Source: Calliopum simillimum (lineage: Eukaryota; Arthropoda; Insecta; Diptera; Lauxaniidae). From it: a DNA stretch of 64,000 bases. This document shows positions 46,993 to 59,822 of this stretch, one piece after another. Below the pieces are notes generated by a model, which made no database searches, was not told where the DNA came from, and was given only the letters and a program-made list of their open reading frames with translations. Position numbers and translations under genes: made by a program. The stretch spans positions 28,756,392-28,820,391 of the forward strand of contig OX638369.1 in assembly GCA_951812925.1 (NCBI GenBank). The letters run 5' to 3'. Each line of letters starts with the position of its first letter. Within the stretch, counting starts at the first letter, position 1.

Positions 46993-49463
46993 TATGACGG
47001 ATTCTAAGTGAGAACGAACTAACTTTTAAGTCATCCATAACCAATCGCGTTGATGCTTTTAAGCATGATACTAACATTGATTTGACTAAACACGTATATT
47101 TTTATTTTGCCCGACACCGGTTTTCTATTGGGCTGTAGGCCATGTTACGAAAATTATGGAATTTTTGTGATTTCGAGCTTAACAAAAAGACGGATTCAGA
47201 AAAATGCTCATAACTTTGCACTGTGGGAAATTTTGCCCTGTTTGTTGGAAAAAAAAGAAGATTTAAACACTTAAAAAAAAAGTTTTGGGTATGCTATTCA
47301 AATGTGAATACTTGCGAGTAAAAATCCCCATATTTAGTTTTTTCTTAAAGTTTTTATCCTTCAAAGTTTCTTCTTCTGAAAAAATAAAAATTTTGTTGTT
47401 CTCGCTCAAAAAATTCGCATGTACTAAAATGTAAATATATTTCTCTTAATTCAAAGCTAATTAAAAATATTTAAAATGGAAACGGGAATTAATAGAAAGT
47501 AGTTACTCTGTGTATAAAAAACTTTGTCCTTTCTTATAGTGGTTTTAAAGAACTTTACGTTTTCTTCAGTGAGCTTTCAATCGTAAAATTTTTTTTTTTA
47601 AATTTAAGTTTTGGTGAACTCGGAAAAACACAGTCCAGCCTAGGCCTCTATCTAACTTATATAAATATGTAGAGAAACCAATTTTGAGCTCTTCTGTTAA
47701 CACATTTTTTTGCGTTTTTTTGCGATTTTTAAATAATCGACGTTTTTCTCAGACAACTTCTCAATACGAAATGCAGATTTATTCGATATCTTGAGAGCCA
47801 AAGAAGACAAAGAGTCAGCAGTTTTAAATCATTTAATAAATCTCCTGAATAAAGGTGATAGATCGAACTCGTTTTGCGGAATATTTAGGTGAAAAGTCTA
47901 AAGCCTTTTGCAAACATTTGAAAGAAAACTGGGGAAAAATCACTTGTATATCATGCCAATACCTACTAAATTTGCAATACTTTGAATAATTTTGTTTTGA
48001 GACTTCTGATATCATAAAAAAGTATCCTTGGTATTCGATTACAAAATGTGCTTTTTCATTCTAAGGAAATTATTCAAAATATGGTACTTCCGGTAGGATT
48101 CTTTAAAAAAGACGCAGATGAATGTCGGAATAAAATTTTAAAATTAGATAGACTGCATCACGCTCGCAAATGTGATAAAACAATTAATCTCTCTGACGTT
48201 TTTCATAGAACTTTGAATGCCTCAGATCGCGTCATGTCCAGCATTTCTTTAAGCAAACAGATTAAAGAACGAAAGCGACCGCTACTTGCACTAGAAGTCT
48301 AAATTTATGTTAAGTTGCGTTGAAAATAATAAGGAAGATAGTTTAAGCAAACTAATAGAAAATGAAGATGAAGCAGAAAGTAATGATATTTGTACGTTAA
48401 TAGACGCAAAGTTCGAGAGTATATTGGAAAATTTCGAGCTTTTTATATGTATTTTACTCATGAATTTATAACGTTTTCTTTTGTTTTTAAATTAGCTCAG
48501 TTTATTTAATGTTTGAAAAAATTAGTTTTTCATATATGATAGTATGCTTTTAAATCTCGGTAATTTTACTGTTATTGTTAATATATGTACATTTGTGTGT
48601 ATGTATATACTTAGAAAATATGAATATACCATACCAAATTTTAACAAAAAATGTTTTAGAATAATTTCTTTGAAAAGAGGTTGAAAAAGGGGCTCGACAG
48701 TTACCCAATTTGACCAATTTTATAATATGATGTTATCTACTCTCTTAGAAAAATTTCCACGAGATTTCAGCTCAATATCTTTATTTTTGTACTTTTGGCC
48801 AGAAAACATGTTCAAATTTTCCATAGTGCTTTGGCTCATTTGCATTAATTATAATGATTTTGTTTGGAGAATGCGGAATTTGATCAATTTTCGAAAACCG
48901 TTCATTATCTTGTATTGAAAGGTAAACATTTTGAATTTTCCGAAAAATATCAAAAGCGATCAAATTGAAATACTTATCTCGAAAAACGTAGGTTTTTTTT
49001 TTCTCTAAATTTTAATGTGTTTCACTGGGCACTTGGAACTACCTTTAAGGAATATAGATTTTTCTCTCAAATATATTGAACAATTTCCGATAAGTTTTTC
49101 AGATACGAGTTCCTCAGAGGTAATCCTGTGTGACCTGTAAAATAAAGGTACTGTGAGGAAAAACTAACTGTATTTTTCGAGATTTTGTAGGTATAAAGTT
49201 TTTGACTTTTTTGAGAAATTTTCCAAATTTTTCACTTGCCATATCGATGTCCCGGACGAAAAGTAGAATGTTTCTTTCCTCCCAAATGAACAAATGAACA
49301 AAATTGTTATAATTGGCTTCAAAAAATCGAAGTTTTCAACTCAAAAACACGAACTTTTTGTGATATAGCCCATATGTCAAGAAAACCGGTTTCTAAAAAG
49401 TCTCAACGCGATTAGTGATGGTCGACCTGGAAGTTTGTTTGTTCTTGCGTAGAACCTGTCATA
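46993..49463. mobile_element. 2.5-kb DNA transposon relic with ~60-bp TIRs
   Basis: The left end, TATGACGGATTCTAAGTGAG at 46993, pairs with the right end, which on the minus strand from 49463 reads TATGACAGGTTCTACGCAAG. The match continues for about 60 bp through GAACNAAC and AATCGCGTTGA, with a further shared ACCGGTTTTCT and GGGCT inside. The ends may be TGAC flanked by TA on both sides. The interior is about 2.3 kb of decayed sequence holding one recognisable coding remnant (48048-48302). A third copy of the end lies at 26551. Confidence 0.6.
48048..48302 (+). pseudogene. Transposase C-terminal remnant, RAG1/Transib-like (tentative)
   Basis: An 84-codon frame reads LPVGFFKKDADECRNKILKL near residues 15-34, then DRLHHARK, a DVFHRTLNASD block and a basic tail. 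Transposases of the RAG1/Transib kind end in a block where an acidic SE-type pair precedes an NK and is followed by an arginine-rich helix and a late SDP-like motif. This remnant has that layout, with D where the catalytic glutamate would sit. The rest of the protein cannot be found in any frame upstream, so the gene is dead. The TA-flanked ends of the host element do not fit Transib, which makes 5-bp duplications, so the family is uncertain. The assignment is from memory of motif layout only. Confidence 0.35.
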
Positions 49464-50604
49464 AGTTTTAGTTAGTATGTTTTAACAGTAAAACTCATAC
49501 TTCAAACTTTAAAAGGTAGTTTTCTTTGTGAAAAATTAATTTTGCACAGGTTTTTACGATGGTGATCGTATTTATCCGATTTCAGATTATTAAAATCATA
49601 TAAAGAAAAAAATTTTGAGCTTACTCTATCAATTTTATGTTGCAATTTTCACAAATTTTTGGAAAATATAAGTTATTCATAAGGATCCTTCTTAGAAGCT
49701 CACCAGTAATATGATCCACATCGCCTGCCAAATGATACCAAAAGCTTATTATTAAAGCTAAAAAAAAGAGATTATTGAACAAGTTGGATACGTAGTTGGA
49801 GTCGGTAATACAGTATGCGAATACATATGAGAGCTATTATTGAGACTTCTTGTGAAATATTTTTCTTTCAAACTACTCGTATATTGACTAGCATCTGCAT
49901 TCAAAATGTTGTATATTTCTATAAGAAAGTTTTTGGAAGTTGATATTGAATACTTGATCTCTTTCTACCACGATAGGATTCTAAAATACCCTGCTTTAAA
50001 GTGCAGAAATCAATGTATCGAGGAAGCTATATCACACTTTAAGTAATGTATATTTCCCAACGGCAACGAATAGAACTAATCTTACTCATTTAACTCTACA
50101 CTTCAAATTCTCCAATTGAATTATTACTTTCTGAGTCATTGTACACTGAAATAAAGGTTTTTCTTTTAATTTCAAACAAAGGATAAAATTTTATTTATAT
50201 GGAGTTGAGGTACCTTTATATAGGCCTCAAATAGTTTAAAAGTTTTGATTTTTTATCAAGGTCAAAAATCATATATTCAAGATCAAAAATTTTCAAAACG
50301 TATGTCTTTTAATTTTTAAAAAATTGTTTAAAGTGGTTTTTCCTTTTAAGATAATCTCGTATGTTAGTTGCTTGGAAAGTTACAACATTTTATTGTCAAT
50401 CACTTTTTTGATACTTTTTCCAAAATTTATTTTGCCTTGTATTTCGAGAACTTGGGTCTGAAATCTAAAATTTTGCACAATTTTTAGGTTGATGATACTC
50501 AACAGCTATACCAACTTTTAGGAAATTTGGAGATGGTCACGGTTGAAAATCTGAGCTTTTTGGTTCTTCTCAATCAGTATTTTTTTCCCAAAACCTTCAA
50601 GTTA
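49464..50604. other. Non-coding stretch, nothing recognised
   Basis: AT-rich, with no frame, array or inverted repeat that I can support. Confidence 0.5.
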
Positions 50605-51899
50605 TTGAGTGTACAACTTAAAAACCGGAATTTGACGGTGGATGTCCGTACTAACAAATATCGTGAAAGCTCGAACTTTATATATAAGTCATTTTGAAGG
50701 TACATTTGACTTCTGTCAAAATCATTCAACAAAACAATTTTATCTTGTGTGCATTATTATTACTTTTCACGATGAATAACTTCGAAAATTGAAGAAAAAG
50801 ACAGCATTTGGGGAGGTTCTGTTGGGTCATTTTATTGCAAAGAAAACTGCAGCGGAAAGTCATCACATTCTTGTAGAAGTTTATGGGGACTATGCTCCAG
50901 CTGAATCAAGCTGTCGTGAGTGATTTCGACGGTTTAAAAGTGTTTATTTTGATGTCGAAGACAAAGAACGTCCTGGTCAGCCGAAAAAGTTTGAGGATGA
51001 AGAATTGGAGGCATTACTCGATCAAGATTCATGTCAAACGCAAGAAGAACTTGCAAAATCATTAGGAGTTGATCGAACAATAATTTCCAGACGTGTGAAA
51101 GCCTTGGGATTTTTTCAAAAGATGGGAAATTGGGTGCCATACGAGTTGAAGCCAAGGGACGTCGAACCCCGATTTTGGATGTCCGAAATGCTGCTTGAAC
51201 GCCACAAAAGGAAGGGTTTTTGCATCGTATTGTCACTGGCGATGAGAAGTGGATCCACTACGATAATCCCAAGCGCAAAACAGTGTATGTCAAGAAAGGT
51301 GAGGCCGGCCTATCACAGCCGAAGCCAAATATTCACGCTTCGAAGGTAATGCTCTGTATTTGGTGGGATCAGCTAGGTGTGATCCATTATGAGCTGTTGC
51401 CAGGTGGCCAAACCATTAATGCTCAACTCTATCGTCAACAATTGATCCGATTAAAGTAGAAAATCCAGGCAGAGCGGCCAACGTATGCGACCAGACACGA
51501 GTCAATCATTTTCCACCACGATAACGCTCGGCCACATATTGCTGCCCCAGTCAAAAATTACCTGGAAAACAAGGGATGGGAAATCTATACAAATTTTTCC
51601 TCACCCGCCTTATAGCCCAGACCTTGCACCATCAGACTACCATTTGTTCCGATCGATGCAGAATGCCCTATCAGGAATACGCTTCACTTAAGTTCAAGAT
51701 ATCGAAAATTGGGTAGATTCATTTTTGGCCGCCAAGCCGGCGCAATTTTTTTGGAATGGAATTCATAAACTGCCTGAAAGATGGGGAAATGTTGTAACTT
51801 CCAATGGACAATACTTTGAGTAAAATATATTGTAACATTTTTCCACAATAAAGCATCAAATTTCGCTAAAAAATTCCGGTTTTTAAGTTGTACACCCAA
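50605..51899 (+). mobile_element. mariner element, mauritiana-type, both TIRs present
   Basis: The 1295-bp element is bounded by near-identical inverted repeats: TTGAGTGTACAACTTAAAAA from 50605, and on the minus strand from 51899, TTGGGTGTACAACTTAAAAA. The match extends through CCGGAATTT. TA lies directly outside both ends (50603-50604 and 51900-51901), the expected mariner target duplication. Length and ends are complete; only the transposase is broken. Confidence 0.92.
50772..51823 (+). pseudogene. mariner transposase pseudogene (DD34D)
   Basis: This once encoded the cut-and-paste transposase of a Tc1/mariner element. The remains follow the whole family order: an N-terminal helix-turn-helix region, ELAKSLGVDRTIISRRVKAL (51049-51108), the linker motif WVPYEL, first catalytic Asp in TGDEKW, WWDQ, second Asp in HHDNARPH, and SPDLAPSDYHLF with the third Asp, then a C-terminal LPERW and GQYFE. 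Breaks: a TGA seven codons after the ATG, a TGA where TGG is expected at about 50919, a lost base near 51216, a TAG at 51457-51459, a frame change near 51598, and a TAA at about 51689. The mauritiana-type assignment rests on the DEKW and YHLF motifs. All three catalytic Asp codons survive. Confidence 0.9.
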
Positions 51900-52739
51900 T
51901 ATAATAATGAAAAACTAATGACTTAGCATGCTGTCAACATTTGTGCGACACTTTTAATGTAATTTTCGTCAACTTAATTTTGTTATTATTGAAAAAATGT
52001 ATTAAATTGTCAACAAAATATTGCCTGCAGTACGATACGGTAAAATATAAGTTGATTAAGTATCTACCGCTGCTTCTTCTGCTTAAGCATCAACAACATG
52101 AAAATGTAAAATCAACACAATCAACAACAGCAACGGCAATAACAGCAGCAACAGTAGCAACACCATGGCTAAGACCATTATTCATCAACACTTTTCACTT
52201 TCATTTGACAAGAAAAGAGGCAGAATAAACTGACTGCGCACTCAAAGGTAATAAATATTCTTTGTTGTTGTTATTGTTGTTGTTGCTATGTTTCGGCAGT
52301 CACACTGTAGTGCCTTCAGCAACAAATTTGCAATTTCAAAAATTGCAACTACTAAAAATGTTGCTGTTGCTACTGCGCTGTTATTTACATGCAACCGCTC
52401 GCCACCGTTGTTTTGCTCTTGTTAAAAAATTTCTGGTGACTCTGAAACCACAGCGTTGGTTTGTTGCAAGAGCAACAGCGGCAGCAGCAAGTCTTTTACG
52501 GTTGGCCGATTTTTCCTTGGGTTGCAATTTGCAATTTAAAAAAGTCGTTGGCAATTGTCGCATCGAGGCCAATTTCATAATAAAAACGAAGTCAGGTAGA
52601 AATAGAAGTGTGCGCTATAGAAGCCGAAAAATAAAGTGGATAAAAATTGCACTTCTAGATATTTACTACCTATTTGACACTTGAAACCACCAACATACAG
52701 TGGAATAAACTGATTTTAGGTTCTGAAAATTAGTTTTCA
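51900..52739. other. Non-coding stretch rich in CAA/CAG/TTG triplets
   Basis: CAACAACAG and TTGTTGTTATTGTTG triplet runs (52088-52165, 52262-52287) create frames such as 52262-52684 (140 codons, Leu-rich start). No homology is recognisable and I do not call a gene. Confidence 0.5.
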
Positions 52740-52789
52740 AAAGTCTCGATATATAAGTAAGATGGGGCATCTTGCTTGGTATATCCTGA

Positions 52790-53240
52790 AATCGCTTTCT
52801 AATACTTCAAATTTTTGTTTCCTTTTCTCTAACTTTTACTTCTTATGTTTTCTTTTCATCTTTATCATCATTGTTGGTTTCTTTGTCTTGTTTAATTAAA
52901 TTCCTTCTTTCTGTTTTATCCTTTTTCTGATTTCTTTTACATTTTTCTTCATATTTTTTTCTTGTTTTCCCTATTTATCTTCTTCTTTTCTTGGTCTTCG
53001 TCTTCTCTTTTATCTTCTGTTTGTGCATGTTTTTTCTTTTAGTTTTTTTTTGCGATCTAAGTTTTCTTTGCTCTGTTGATCTTTGTCTTGTTTATCTTTT
53101 TCATCTTGTTTTCTTTTGCTTCCTCTCAGACTTGTTCTGCGTTTCTATCTATTACTTTTTTATTCTTATCTCTCAATTTTTTGGTAGTTCTTTTTTATTC
53201 TTTCAAGACATTAAACCCTCTTTGCTCATTCTACGTGAAA
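52790..53240 (+). repeat. Pyrimidine-rich tract (CTT/TTC)
   Basis: About 450 bp in which the plus strand is mostly T and C (TTTTCTTTTC, CTTCTTCTTTTC, TTTGTCTTGTTT). No fixed period is visible. Frames at 52991-53351 rich in F, L, S and C come from this bias. Confidence 0.75.
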
Positions 53241-54449
53241 CCTTCTAAAATCTTAGTTATTCAGACCTTTCCCACATTTGACATGAGCCAATGGCAGTTC
53301 CAGCATATCTTCAAAAGTAAGAATAAATGTTTGAAGCCAATGTCTGCCTAAGAAGACCTCCAGTCTTTTCTCCCAATAGAAAAGTGATAAATTTGGTTTT
53401 GCCTTTTATTTTCCGTAGCTGTCCAACTATATCCGACTGCAAACTATGTCCTTCGAGCGCGAAGTTTCCTTAAATTTCATAAGAAACTTCTTAAGTGCAT
53501 TCCTTAAATAGAAAATAAAGAGTTTAGTATACAACTTTTTATGTTGTGTCTTCTTTTTCCTCCACTGAGCGTTAAAAGAGTAGTGGCAATTGGTTTGGCG
53601 CGCGCTTACTATAGTTTCACAACGTAAATTACTTAGTTTTCATATCCTTCCGAGGTACTTTACTTTCTCTGGTAGAAACTTCCATAGAAAGATTTTCACT
53701 AAAGTATGCGACAAGGACGCACAAATTGTACTAATGTGACAATTGCAGGCAAAAACACATTCAAAAACCTGCACATACATAAACAGCCTGGCATATATGC
53801 GCGCACAGGGACAAATACCAAAGTCTAACAGTTGTAAAGTCAAACCAGTGTTGTGTGTGAACATTGGGAAAATGAATGGGGCAAAAAATAAATTAAGTGA
53901 GAAACAATTTAAGCTTTTGCGCAATGTAGGTCAAGGGTTTTGTTGCCACAACAGTAACAGCAACAGCAGTTTTATAGCACATTTTTATTGCAACTGCAAC
54001 AAGCTGCTGCAGTAGCGAAATTTAAATTAAAAATTTCTATTTGTTTTCAAGCATCAAAGAAGCGAAAGAATAAGAAAAATAAATTTAAATTTTAAATTGA
54101 ATTTTAAATGGAATTTTTGCTCTATTTGAATATTGCATGATGCAGTAGAAATCGTTACAATTTGACATTTTTCAAGTGTGTGATTTACAAATGAAGTTTT
54201 TTTCACATACATATTTCATTATTTGTTACATTTGTTGTGTGAAAGCACAGGACGATTCACACCTTACGATATGCTTTTCAACATTGTGTTCTTTACACCC
54301 TCACGGTAGCATGAGGCCTTCCATAAACTCCTGCATAGTGCATTGGTGCTTTCTCTTTCTTATTTCGTTCATATGCTACCTATACATATCTATTTACTCT
54401 ACATGATTTCCATCTAATGAGCTCTGAAATAACTAGAATTTACTATCGC
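53241..54449. other. Non-coding stretch, nothing recognised
   Basis: No gene or array. CAACAGTAACAGCAACAGC near 53948 is a short triplet repeat. Confidence 0.5.
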
Positions 54450-55240
54450 TTAGCAGCGCTGGACAAGAAAATAGCACAAAAAATGTTCCAATGTAACAAA
54501 GCTCAAATGTTGAATTTTCCAGTTTCCATTATCGAAGGAACGTTTCACCGCAATGAGTTCATAGTTGATTACAGAATCGTTGGACATGACAATAGCACAA
54601 ACACTTAGCATCAAAGCTCAGCTATACGCATCATAAAATATTCAAGTTAAAGTGAAATCAAATTTTTCTCTTTAGTTTTTCAAGTCGAAAAAGATTCTTC
54701 AAACAATAATTTGCCGCAACGATATCAGAATCGATCAATAGTATTAGACGTAAAAATAGCACAAATGTTCAAGTAAAAGAACAATCATAATTTTTCTATT
54801 AATTTCTCAAATCAAAAAAGATTATCCAAGCAATGTTTCATCACAACGAGTTCATAATTAATAACAGACAAACAGAGTTGGATATGATGTTTCCCTTCAA
54901 CTTTTTAAGTCGTAAAAAAAGATTATCCAAGCAATATTTCGCCACAACGAAATCAGAATAGATCATTGATCAATACTCTTGGACATGGAAACAGCACAGC
55001 TATACCGTGTCATAAAATATTGAAGAAAAATAAAATCGAAATTTTCCTTTTAATTTTTCAAATCAAAAAAGATCAACAAAGTAATATTTCACCGCAACGA
55101 TTTCAAAATCAATCAGTAAGCCAGCTGCATTGGACATGACAACAGCACAAATACGCCGTATCATAAAATTTTTTATTTTTTCAAGTCAGAAAATATTGCC
55201 GAAACCATGCTTCATTGCAACATGTTGCACTACATAATAT
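54450..55240 (+). repeat. ~105-160-bp tandem repeat, locus I
   Basis: The landmark TTGGACATGACAATAGCACA (or a variant) recurs near 54459, 54579, 54740, 54876, 54982 and 55129. Each is followed by a CATAAAAT segment, a TTTTTCAAGTC-like segment and TTTCACCGCAACGA-like segment. Spacing is irregular (about 105-160 bp) through indels. The same unit forms locus II at 56870-57520. Confidence 0.8.
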
Positions 55241-56869
55241 GTTGCGAAACATTTCCTCAGCAACATTTTTTCAAAAAGTCGCCAGTCCTTCGTTAATTTC
55301 ACAAAATGTAGAAAGAAAAAATTAACACAACAACAACATGCTCAAACTCTAAATTTACAACAACAACCAATCACATGCATTTCCCCTTTACCATAAAACA
55401 CAAAACAGAAAAAAACATCTAACGTCCATAATTTAATGTTGGCCGCAATTTTTCAACCCCATTATTTACTTTTAACAACCAGACCAAAAACAATTTCACA
55501 AAAAAATCAGCAAATCACGTCAAACAGCTTTTAGTGCAGCCAAAAAAACCTCCGAAAATAACAAATTTCTTTTTGCGCTCTTACACGTTCTATGGATGAG
55601 TGCACCCTCAAGCTGCTGGCTGGCCTTAGGAAATATGTAATAAAATCAAATTAGGAATAAGAAGAAAACCAAAATGGCAGCAGCAGCATTACATCAACCC
55701 TTGAAATAAAAGTGCACTACTCTGTACACAATGACGGGGAACATGTACGCGGCGTACTCAACCGGAGGTCATATCAAAGCACAGCACAGCGTAACAGCAC
55801 CTGCAAAATATCTGGTACAACCTTTTACACTTTTTTCTGTTGCCGTACAACACTATTGAGTTTTTAAAATCACTCCAAGTGACGCGGGCAACAACCAACA
55901 GAGAAGGCACAGGAGGGAGTAAAAAAATGTTGCTTCCCTGATTTATTGCAAACAAAATGGAAATTTATTGAGTTACCAAATAGTACAACAAAAAAAGGAA
56001 AGCATTTTATTACTAGAGTTGAACTGTGTTACAACTCACATGACATGACAACACGTGATGACGCTAGAAGGCAGCGTACAATTATATGGAAGCCATAAAT
56101 ATGAATGAATCGTCTATGCTGAGTGCGTTTTGTGGCAGCAAAAGCAATAGGATTTTGTAAAAAGTGTTGGTAAATGAGGCTACTCAAGAGCTATAATCAT
56201 GCATAGATAGCACCTTAAGTTTTCTACAGAACATTCATGATTTTTTGATCACAGCAAACCTAAATGGCAGACTTTTAAAGTTTCTAAGTTTTGACTGAGT
56301 TCAATGTACAGTTTAAGAGAGCTGTTGAAAAGCCAGTAATCATATTATCGTGGTGTGACAAATTACCACCATTACAAAAAATGCTACCAGGATTTTTGGG
56401 ACAGCATAGTTTGGCTTCTCATGCATTTAAAAACTGCATATAAAATGTTTGTGTTTTCTGTTAATGTTATCAAATGCACGTCATATTTAATGCTCAATTA
56501 TTTGTCAGCTTCCAGATATTTCTTTTGTTTTTTTAATTTTGCACCATTTTTTTAATCCTGTGATTTTTAAGCATATTCGGATTTATTTCTCAGATAGGTT
56601 TCATGCAGTAATTTTTTCCTTTTTTTTTTTGCTTTTTGTTTGACAAAGTTTATTTGCGTATTTAATTTTATATATATTTTACATTACTTGCAATATATCG
56701 ATGGCAAAAACTGTATGCATGTGTTTTTATTTATATTTTTTACAAATTAATGCAATAATCCGGCATGTTTTCAACATGCACGACTTAACTTTACCCATTG
56801 ATATCAGCATAAGCGTTATGGTTAAATGCAGGCAAAAATGGCGTTAAATCTTTGCCATACACTGAGAAA
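55241..56869. other. Stretch separating the two arrays
   Basis: No gene recognised, and I saw no units of the flanking arrays inside it. Short CAA and CAG words occur near 55328-55370 and 55678-55690. Confidence 0.5.
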
Positions 56870-57520
56870 AAGCAACGAGTTTATAGTCAATCACTGACCA
56901 GCAACGTTGGACATGATAATAGCACAGATTTACTACATAAAATGTTTTAACAAGACAAAAATCTAGTTTTTCCATTTATGTAATATTTTGAAATCACCAA
57001 AGATTTCCCAAACAATGCTTCACTGCAAAGAAATCATTGTCGACCAATGATCAGTAGCGTTGGAGACGACAATAGCCAACTTTACCGCATCAAAAAATAT
57101 TCCAGAAAAAGAAAACCCATATATTGAAATTCTATTTTTTAAGTGAGAAAATTTTATCCAAGTAATATTTCACTGCAACGAGCTTATAGTCGATCTCTGA
57201 CCAGCAACGTTGGACATGATAATAGCACAGATATGCCATATGAAATGTTTTAACAAAACAAAAATCGTGTTATTCCATTTATGTAATATTTCAAGTCGTC
57301 AAAAATTTCCCAAACACTGCTTCACCGCAAAGAGTTCATTGTCGATCACGGATCAGCAGCGTTCGACAGCAGAATAGCCAACTTTACCGTATCATAAAAT
57401 CTTCCAGAAAAAGAAAACTAAAATTTTTTCCTTTATTTTTTCAAGTCACAAAAAATCACCAATGTAATATTCAAAATGGATCACTGAACCACATTGGACA
57501 TGACAATAGCACAGAGAAAG
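56870..57520 (+). repeat. ~150-bp tandem repeat, locus II, dimeric ABAB order
   Basis: Units start near 56906 (A), 57059 (B), 57209 (A), 57361 (B) and 57492 (partial). A units read GTTGGACATGATAATAGCAC and contain ATGTTTTAACAANACAAAAATC. B units read GACAATAGCC or GCAGAATAGCC and contain CAACTTTACCG then TTCCAGAAAAAGAAAAC. Alternate units resemble each other more than their neighbours, so the last amplification copied a dimer of about 302 bp. Confidence 0.8.
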
Positions 57521-57539
57521 AGGAGTTATCTTTAAACAT

Positions 57540-58130
57540 ACATTTTTGGCATGTACTTAATACTCACAATTAAAAACTTATGACCCTATATCTTCTAAAC
57601 TAAACATACTATTTTGATGAAAATCGGTTTGTAGATGTCGAACGTACATACCAGATACTGGTGAAAAAATGGGCTTTATCAGAAAGATGGCACGCCAACT
57701 TTTCAACTATAGTTTTTCCTTGCTTCAAGTGTACTGTGTTTTACGCATATTGCTTTTAATATAGCTGTGAAACTGTAAATTTAAAATGAATTTCTATACA
57801 AATTTTAAATCTACACAAAAAGACCTACTGGATAGAAAATATGCTTTAAGTTTCTTAAAACGTTTCTCATATTTCAGGAAGGCTCTGTGATAATTGACAA
57901 ACTTTGAGCATTGTTATCTAAAAACTTAAGTTTATGATTTTACAATTTCAAAATGGCACCATATAGTCAATTTGTAGAAGTTTCCAGTGATCTAGGTGCA
58001 ATTTTTATCAAAATGATATTGTTTAATAGAAAATATAAAATAAGCGGTTATTGATTTTGTGAAGATAAGGCCACTTTCTTATGAAGCATCCCAAATAATA
58101 ATATTCCAAAAACTCTAAGCTTTTATATCA
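57540..58130. mobile_element. Possible diverged foldback
   Basis: TATCTTCTAAACTAAACATA followed by TTTTGATGAAAAT (57590-57625) resembles the reverse complement of the segment around 58000-58050 (TATTTTCTATTAAACAATAT, then TTTTGATAAAAAT). The symmetry is weak elsewhere and no ends could be set. Confidence 0.3.
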
Positions 58131-59822
58131 ATACTAGAATCGCCCAGTGATCAAAATTCGACCACAAATGCATTAAATAATTTTGGCACTTTGTAAACAC
58201 TTTTAGTACTTTTTTTTTGCTATTTAGTACAAAATACATGAAGTTAGGTGCTATGCTTTTTGTCTTTCTCTTTGTGCTTTGTCCATTTTTCAGCGCTGTG
58301 TAACCGTGTATTTTATTGTTGTTAATATTGAAAAATTTGCACTTAATTTTACCTGGCTTTATGGCAAAATATAAAAATAATTTTAGCTTTGTGCACATTT
58401 TAACACAAATGCCGTTCTAATGGTGTATAATTCAAAGTCGCGCTCCATTTCTAACAGAGAAAAAAAGCTAGGACAAAGTTTTGTCTTGCGTATTAATAAA
58501 AGCAACATAATTTTCTCCATGTAGAATGCGAAAAAAGCACAGCTTATTTTAAATAAAAATTAAATACATATACCAATTGTTTAATAGGTACAAATTTTCT
58601 ACATGAAGTTTAATTGGGGTTTGCCACTTAAATGCAATTTAAAACACGCATTTGCAGTTGCTGGTATTGTTGTTTTTGGTATTAAAAACACAGTGAGCCC
58701 GTACAATAAATGGACGCTTTACGTTAACATGGATGGATGTTAAATTGTATTAAAAATATACCACGCATCGAAAATTAATCAATTTAATCAATTGAAAAAT
58801 TGAATAAAAACAAGTTAAAATAGCGCCAGCGATGGCTTTTACAAAGGAGCTGTGGTTTTTTGGTGGGGACGGCGTAGTGTTTTTTGCCACAAAATCAATC
58901 AAGAAATTAAATAAAGCTCATCACCTGTTTTAACTGTGCGAATAAAAAAAAAACATTCTTTGTTACTTTAAATGAAACAAAATTTTATGAAATAGTTTGT
59001 GGGGAAGGCAAAAAATGGGGTATACTGGTTTTGTTTGCAAAAAACGTTTTCTGATAGAACTAAAGATAGACAGGAGTACCAGGATGAAATGTGTTTAAAA
59101 AAAAAGGTGTGCAGAAAAAATTTTAAATTAATAAATAAACAAAAAAATTAAAACGGCGCTTGTTGATATAAACAAAATTATTGTGCTGCTTTGCATTCAT
59201 TCTGGAACATTGCAGCCGACAGCAAAAGTAATTTATTTTCGTATCATTAAAAAAACATGGCCGCAAGGACTTCATCATCAACATCATCATCAAACAGAGA
59301 GAGACATGCGGCAGTGGAATGAATGTTGATGTGAATTGTTGTGTTTCTAGCGAAGTCAACTGACTGACAGAGAATATACAAAGTAGACATAAATAAAAAT
59401 GTCATACACACAGTGTCAGCAAAAGAGAGAAAGAGAGAGAGAGAGTAGGCAACATTGCAAATAAACAACATCATTTCATACTTATCAACAGCAGCATCTT
59501 CATCATTGTCACCAATACTGGTAGAAACAACAACTACTTGTTGTCGCCACTTCTCATATATGCACACACACTTGCATGCACGCACACTTCATGCATGCAA
59601 CAGGAAACGCAGCACAACTTCCGCTACTAACTGGTCAATGATTGCACTTGTGGAGAATATTACTACCAAAGAGGAAATTCGATATTGATGACTTGATGTT
59701 CGATTTACTTTCCTTTTCTGTTTTTGAATTAAATAACTTTTTTGCAATTGGTTGATGTGTTTTTTGCATGTTTTTTAAATTCCTCACAAATGCTCATATA
59801 TTTGCATTTTGATATGTGTGTG
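58131..59822. other. Non-coding stretch with microsatellites
   Basis: A (GA)n tract lies near 59424-59445 and CATCATCA words near 59270-59292. A minus-strand frame (59247-59585) crosses these triplets and has no recognisable domain. Confidence 0.5.

Noticed and set aside
52262..52684. 140-codon frame with a Leu-rich start
   Set aside because: Starts in a TTG/TTA triplet run; no similarity recognised.
57540..58130. Full foldback element
   Set aside because: Only one segment pairs convincingly; kept as a low-confidence feature and not developed as a finding.
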